10,443 bases of DNA from CAZAQK01 sp050249355 (GTDB taxonomy: Bacteria > Pseudomonadota > Alphaproteobacteria > Rickettsiales > SXRF01), in NCBI GenBank assembly GCA_050249355.1, contig JBFWQQ010000064.1:1-10443 (forward strand), given 5' to 3'. The notes beneath the pieces were generated by a model that was not told where the DNA came from, did not search any database, and saw nothing but the letters and a program-made list of their open reading frames with translations. Every line of letters begins with the position of its first letter. The stretch's first letter is position 1. The translations under genes and the position numbers were made by a program. Below are positions 7,119 through 10,443 of this stretch, piece after piece.

Positions 7119-8597
7119 GTGTTCGTGCATAGTTTCAAATTTCATGCATCATTGCTTGTGGCCGCACTGCTCACTGCCTGCACAGTAGGCGAGGATTACA
7201 AGATCCCGGAATATTATGTCGGCGTGGAATGGGATGCGTTTCACGAAGAATGGCACCAGTTCCCGAAACCGGAATATAAGGCAGCCCATACCGAGCGCTG
7301 GTGGACATGGTTTGCCGATGGCACGCTAAACCAGCTGGTAAACCAGGCCATAGAGCGTAACCATGATTTGAAATCCGCGCAGGCCCGTATCAAGGAGGCA
7401 CGTGCCAATGAGCGCATCACCGGTTCAGTTTTTTTTCCGCAAGTTGATGGTGTAGCGACCGGCAGGCGCGGTACGCTGGGTGGCTTTGCCGGGGATACGC
7501 TGGATAACAGCAAGCAATATGGCGTATCCGGCAGTTGGGAGATCGATCTGTTTGGCGGCAACCGCCGGCGTGATGAGGCGGCGCATTATAATGTAATGGC
7601 AGCTAATGCAAGCATGCAGCAGGTGCGGCTGGTGCTGATATCCGATGTGGCGCGCAACTATGTGCGCCTGCGCGGTTTGCAAAAACAGTTAGAGCTAACT
7701 AACAGCAACCTTGGTTTGCAGTCTGACGCGCAAGAAGTTACCCAGGGCCGGCGCGATGAGAATATGGTAAGCCAGCTGGATGTGGTGCGGGCGAGGGCAC
7801 AAACCCAGACGACCAAGGCAAGAATTCCGCAGATCAAAGCGGAGATCAATGCGGTAGCCAACCGTTTGGCTGTGTTGACTGCCAGCAACCCCAAAGCCAT
7901 ACGTGAATTTGTCAGCAGTGCGGCGCCGATTCCTGCCATGCCGGAAAGCCTGCCAATGAACATTCCTATCGAGACCATTCGCAGTCGGCCAGATGTGCGT
8001 ACCGCGGAGCGCCAACTGGCAGAAGCCACCGCCCTTTCCGGTGCTGCCTTTGCCGAGTTCTTTCCAAAGATTTCGCTGGAAGGCTTCTTTGGCCGCAACT
8101 TTTCGGATGTGTATGGCAACCTGTCGCCTTGGAACGTAACGCTGAATTCACTGCTGCCGATTTTGCATTTTGACCGGATTTCTGCCGGGGTGGATGCAGC
8201 CGAGGCGCGGCAGGAACAGGCCTACCATAATTTCCAACAGGCGGTGCTGCTTGCGGTCGAGGATGTCGAGGTGAATTTATATAACTATTTAAGCGAACAG
8301 GAACGCTTGGTTTCTCTCAATGCGGTGGCGCGGGCGCAGCGTGATGCCGCCACCATCGCCCGCGAGCAATATGGCAGCGGTATTGCCAGCCAGCTGGATC
8401 TGTTGGATGCGCAGCGCGGCGCGCTGGATGCTGAAACCCAGCAAGTAACATCAGAAACTTTAATTGCGGAAAATCTTGTGTTACTGCTGACGGCGCTTTC
8501 CGACGGGCATCATAAAGAGGACGACAACCAGCCAGAACTTACGGGTGATAAGGAAGTGTATAGCTATCCTTCGGGTAGTTCAGTGAGAAGTGAATAA
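7119..8597 (+). CDS. outer-membrane channel lipoprotein, NodT/OprM (TolC-like) family
   Basis: This family forms trimeric outer-membrane channels with a long periplasmic alpha-barrel, acting with a periplasmic adaptor and an inner-membrane pump. The 492 residues begin with a signal sequence and the lipobox LLTAC (C21 lipidated), followed by the family motif TVGEDYKIPE. Then come ERWWTWFADGTLNQLVNQAI (first OEP repeat), GSWEIDLFGGNRRRDEA, IETIRSRPDVRTAERQL with FFPKISLEG (second repeat), and a Gln-rich coiled segment near AREQYGSGIASQLDLLDAQR. The start is GTG at 7119 or GTG at 7125; a TAA at 7113-7115 blocks anything upstream, and no Shine-Dalgarno is present. The last 30 or so residues are polar and poorly conserved. 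NodT/OprM members usually serve RND pumps, but this one is next to type I secretion genes. Family confidence is high; partner and substrate are unknown. Confidence 0.93.
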   Translation: MFVHSFKFHASLLVAALLTACTVGEDYKIPEYYVGVEWDAFHEEWHQFPKPEYKAAHTERWWTWFADGTLNQLVNQAIERNHDLKSAQARIKEARANERITGSVFFPQVDGVATGRRGTLGGFAGDTLDNSKQYGVSGSWEIDLFGGNRRRDEAAHYNVMAANASMQQVRLVLISDVARNYVRLRGLQKQLELTNSNLGLQSDAQEVTQGRRDENMVSQLDVVRARAQTQTTKARIPQIKAEINAVANRLAVLTASNPKAIREFVSSAAPIPAMPESLPMNIPIETIRSRPDVRTAERQLAEATALSGAAFAEFFPKISLEGFFGRNFSDVYGNLSPWNVTLNSLLPILHFDRISAGVDAAEARQEQAYHNFQQAVLLAVEDVEVNLYNYLSEQERLVSLNAVARAQRDAATIAREQYGSGIASQLDLLDAQRGALDAETQQVTSETLIAENLVLLLTALSDGHHKEDDNQPELTGDKEVYSYPSGSSVRSE

Positions 8598-8608
8598 TAG
8601 GTGTTTTC

Positions 8609-8680
8609 CGTCATTGCGAGCGTAGCGAAGCAATCCAGTCTAGATCGCCGCGTCACGCTAAAGCGCTCCTCGCAATGACG
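8609..8680. repeat. palindromic dispersed repeat element (GTCATTGCGAG class)
   Basis: A perfect 12-bp inverted repeat CGTCATTGCGAG/CTCGCAATGACG (8609-8620 and 8669-8680) encloses about 48 nt with further imperfect symmetry, including CGAAGCAATCCAG and an internal TCTAGA. From memory, sequences of this wording are dispersed in many copies in Rickettsia and other bacterial genomes. It lies between the ends of two convergent genes. It may act as an RNA hairpin that ends or stabilises transcripts, but no U tract follows on either strand, so it is not a classical terminator. Only one copy is in this window. Confidence 0.75.
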
Positions 8681-8693
8681 AGCAAAATGACAA

Positions 8694-10142
8694 TTAATCT
8701 TCCCTAAAGGCCTTGTGCAAACTGGCGGTGACGGGGGCGAAGAGATAGCCGAGGAATGAGCGCGAACCGGTATGGATATATACTTCCACCGGCATGCCGG
8801 GATAGAGTCGTACCCGTTTATCAAGCCGCTTCAGTTCATCCTGATTCACTTCCACTTTCACCCGATAATAAGAGGTTGGCATGGGCCCGTGCGCATCCGA
8901 AAACGCATCAGCAGACACCTGCGTTACTGTGCCGGTCAGGCGGGGCATAGAACGGGTTTTATAGGCCGAGAATACAATACGTGTATCCAGCCCTTCTTCT
9001 ACCACGTCGATATCAGTGGGGCTGACCTGCGCTTCTACGATCAGCTGTTCTTCCTGCGGCACGATATCCATGATCGATGTGCCGGGTGCAATCACCCCGC
9101 CCACTGTGTGGTGCTGCAGGCCGGTCACTACCCCTTCATAGGGCGCGGTTATTACCGTGCGGTCCAGCACATCGGACGTGGCGCGCAGCTTTTCTTCAAG
9201 GTCGGCAATTTGCGCCTGCGCGTCCTTCAATTCATCCGCCACCTCAGTGGAAAATTCATTTTTCAAGTTGGCGATCTGCAACTCGGCTTCGGTGATGCTC
9301 TGGCGTGCCTTGGCAATGGAAGAGATATATTGACCACGATTGCCTTCCAACTCTTCGCGCTGGCGTTGCAGCGCCAGTAGTTGCGGGCGGGAGGCATAGC
9401 CTTTTTCCACCAACCGTTCGGTCGGTTCGATTTCCTGCGCTATCAGCGCCAGCTGGCCTTCAGCGCTTTTTACCTGCGCCTCTAAGCCTTTGATCTCTTC
9501 ATTCTGCTGTTCAATGCGTTGCTGCAACGTTTGCAGTTTGGTTGCCTGCGTTTCACGCTGGGTGTTGAATAAATCCTGCTGGGTGGCTACCGCTTTGGCC
9601 AGGTCTTTATTATGTTGCGCTGCCGCCGATACATTATCCGGCACCTGCATCTGCTCCTTGTCATTTTTAAGCGCCAGCAGGCGCGCCTCGGTCGCCTTGG
9701 CGATGTTCCATTCATTCTTCGCTACCGACTGGCTGGCCTTGGGCGCCACATCATTGAGGATAATAAGTTTCTCCCCGGCGGTTACCGTGTCGCCTTCCTT
9801 CACCAGTATCTCACGGATGATGCCGCCTTCATAATGTTGCACAGTCTTCTTGTTGGTCAGCACCGAAATGGTGCCGGTAGCCACTGCCGCGCTTTCGATC
9901 GGTACCAGTGTGCCCAACACGAATATGACAAGAAACAGTGCCAGCATGACCAGCAGGCTCACGCGCATCGGGCCATACATGGCGGCGATGGCGGGGTTCT
10001 GGCCGTTATACTCACGGTGGGTTGAAACCTGCACAATGTGATCAGCCAGTTCTTGTGCTTTGCGTACATGTGGGTGACGCTGCAGCGTGTTCAGCACACG
10101 CCATGCGCGGTGGAGTTTGTGTTTGACTGTAGCATGCGTCAT
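8694..10142 (-). CDS. HlyD/PrtE-family type I secretion periplasmic adaptor
   Basis: Adaptors of this family link the inner-membrane ABC exporter to the outer-membrane channel. The 482-residue product has a 60-residue polar N-terminus, one membrane helix (about 61-82, VSLLVMLALFLVIFVLGTLV), a lipoyl-like half-motif (about 88-130, VQHYEGGIIREILVKEGDTV), a long Gln/Glu/Ala-rich coiled-coil region (about 140-325, with LVEKGYASRPQLLALQR at 244-260), the second lipoyl half (329-354, VITAPYEGVVTGLQ) and a C-terminal beta domain ending LYPGMPVEVYIHTGSR (446-461) and YLFAP, as in PrtE-type adaptors. The ATG at 10142 is 2 nt after the ATPase gene's TAG, favouring this start by coupling. The cytosolic N-terminus seems long for the family, so a later start (M55 or M59) is possible but would leave almost nothing before the helix. 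The frame is intact. Confidence 0.95.
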   Translation of the reverse strand: MTHATVKHKLHRAWRVLNTLQRHPHVRKAQELADHIVQVSTHREYNGQNPAIAAMYGPMRVSLLVMLALFLVIFVLGTLVPIESAAVATGTISVLTNKKTVQHYEGGIIREILVKEGDTVTAGEKLIILNDVAPKASQSVAKNEWNIAKATEARLLALKNDKEQMQVPDNVSAAAQHNKDLAKAVATQQDLFNTQRETQATKLQTLQQRIEQQNEEIKGLEAQVKSAEGQLALIAQEIEPTERLVEKGYASRPQLLALQRQREELEGNRGQYISSIAKARQSITEAELQIANLKNEFSTEVADELKDAQAQIADLEEKLRATSDVLDRTVITAPYEGVVTGLQHHTVGGVIAPGTSIMDIVPQEEQLIVEAQVSPTDIDVVEEGLDTRIVFSAYKTRSMPRLTGTVTQVSADAFSDAHGPMPTSYYRVKVEVNQDELKRLDKRVRLYPGMPVEVYIHTGSRSFLGYLFAPVTASLHKAFRED

Positions 10143-10144
10143 GC

Positions 10145-10443
10145 CTACCCAACCCGCGCCTTTTGTGCTTTTTGTATTGCCTCGGCCACTTCTTTTGTCG
10201 GTCCGAACGCTTCCATCCGTCCGGCATTCAGCAGCAATAATTTATCGACATGCTGCAATATGGTCTGGCGGTGGGTGATAATAATGACTGTCATACTATT
10301 AAGTTTAGCTTGTTTTAATGCCAGTAGCAGCGATTGCTTGCCAGCATCATCCAAATTGGCATCCGGCTCATCTAGCACCAAGAGGCGCGGCATGCCAAAA
10401 AGCGCACGCGCCAAACCAATGCGCTGGCGCTGACCAGCCGACA
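10145..10443 (-). CDS. type I secretion ABC transporter (PrtD-type) ATPase domain, 5' truncated
   Basis: Only the last 98 or so residues are in the window; the frame is open to the edge at 10443. They begin inside the signature motif (SAGQRQRIGLARALFG), then show Walker B RLLVLDEPDANLDD with its D-loop, the H-loop VIIITHRQTILQHVDKLLLL and the closing strand NAGRMEAFG. This wording matches the nucleotide-binding domain of fused permease-ATPases that export proteins with the HlyD/PrtE adaptor encoded 2 nt downstream. The transmembrane part and Walker A must lie to the right. Two small departures from the consensus are Ala in place of the first signature Gly (SAGQ) and Asp where Asn or Thr is common after DEP. 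Both look tolerable. The stop is TAG, followed one codon later by an in-frame TGA. Confidence 0.93.
   Translation of the reverse strand, partial: SAGQRQRIGLARALFGMPRLLVLDEPDANLDDAGKQSLLLALKQAKLNSMTVIIITHRQTILQHVDKLLLLNAGRMEAFGPTKEVAEAIQKAQKARVG

Noticed and set aside
8564..8824. 86-codon open frame on the - strand containing a peptide like LDCFATLAMT
   Set aside because: The peptide is simply the translation of the palindromic repeat, a well-known source of false genes; the ORF also overlaps both flanking genes.
8772..9380. 202-codon open frame on the + strand opposite the HlyD-family gene
   Set aside because: Antisense shadow of the adaptor gene, whose motifs are clear along the whole length.

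Overview
The window reads as ordinary chromosomal DNA of a Gram-negative proteobacterium. The support is an NodT/OprM-type outer-membrane lipoprotein, a HlyD-type periplasmic adaptor and an NhaA antiporter. An alphaproteobacterium is my best guess. It rests on the split glycine decarboxylase P-protein (GcvPA plus GcvPB) and on a dispersed palindrome that resembles elements common in Rickettsiales-related genomes. No 16S or other phylogenetic marker is present, so this placement is tentative. I did not find a convincing new defence, mobile or biosynthetic system.

Layout, left to right. (1) 1-957, + strand: the 3' end of a YadG-like ABC-2 ATPase gene, followed 18 nt later by mscL with a strong Shine-Dalgarno. 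A hairpin with A and T tracts on its two sides (974-1004) ends mscL and probably also the convergent nhaA. (2) 1003-2259, - strand: a complete nhaA with its own likely promoter. (3) 2346-6611, - strand: a tight glycine-cleavage operon, gcvT-gcvH-gcvPA-gcvPB, ended by a terminator whose loop is the gcvPB stop codon. gcvT is interrupted by one in-frame TAG, while every other gene of the operon is open. (4) 6612-7118: a divergent intergenic region with a likely gcv promoter, a small + strand ORF whose C-terminus looks like the end of a retropepsin-like aspartic protease, and an oprM promoter with a perfect -10 box. (5) 7119-8597, + strand: an OprM/NodT-family outer-membrane channel lipoprotein. 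(6) 8609-8680: a palindromic repeat element between convergent genes. (7) 8694-10443, - strand: a HlyD/PrtE-type adaptor and, 2 nt upstream of it, the 3' end of a PrtD-type type I secretion ATPase gene running off the window edge.

How they work together: the gcv genes encode the T, H and P proteins of glycine cleavage; the L protein is not here. The right-hand genes supply an ATPase, an adaptor and an outer-membrane channel, which could form one type I secretion system even though the channel gene is convergent to the other two. MscL (hypo-osmotic release valve) and NhaA (sodium and pH homeostasis) are both ion or osmotic stress functions, but they are separate convergent transcription units.

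The observations most worth checking are the gcvT nonsense codon, the apparently leaderless oprM start, the palindromic element and the protease-like remnant.
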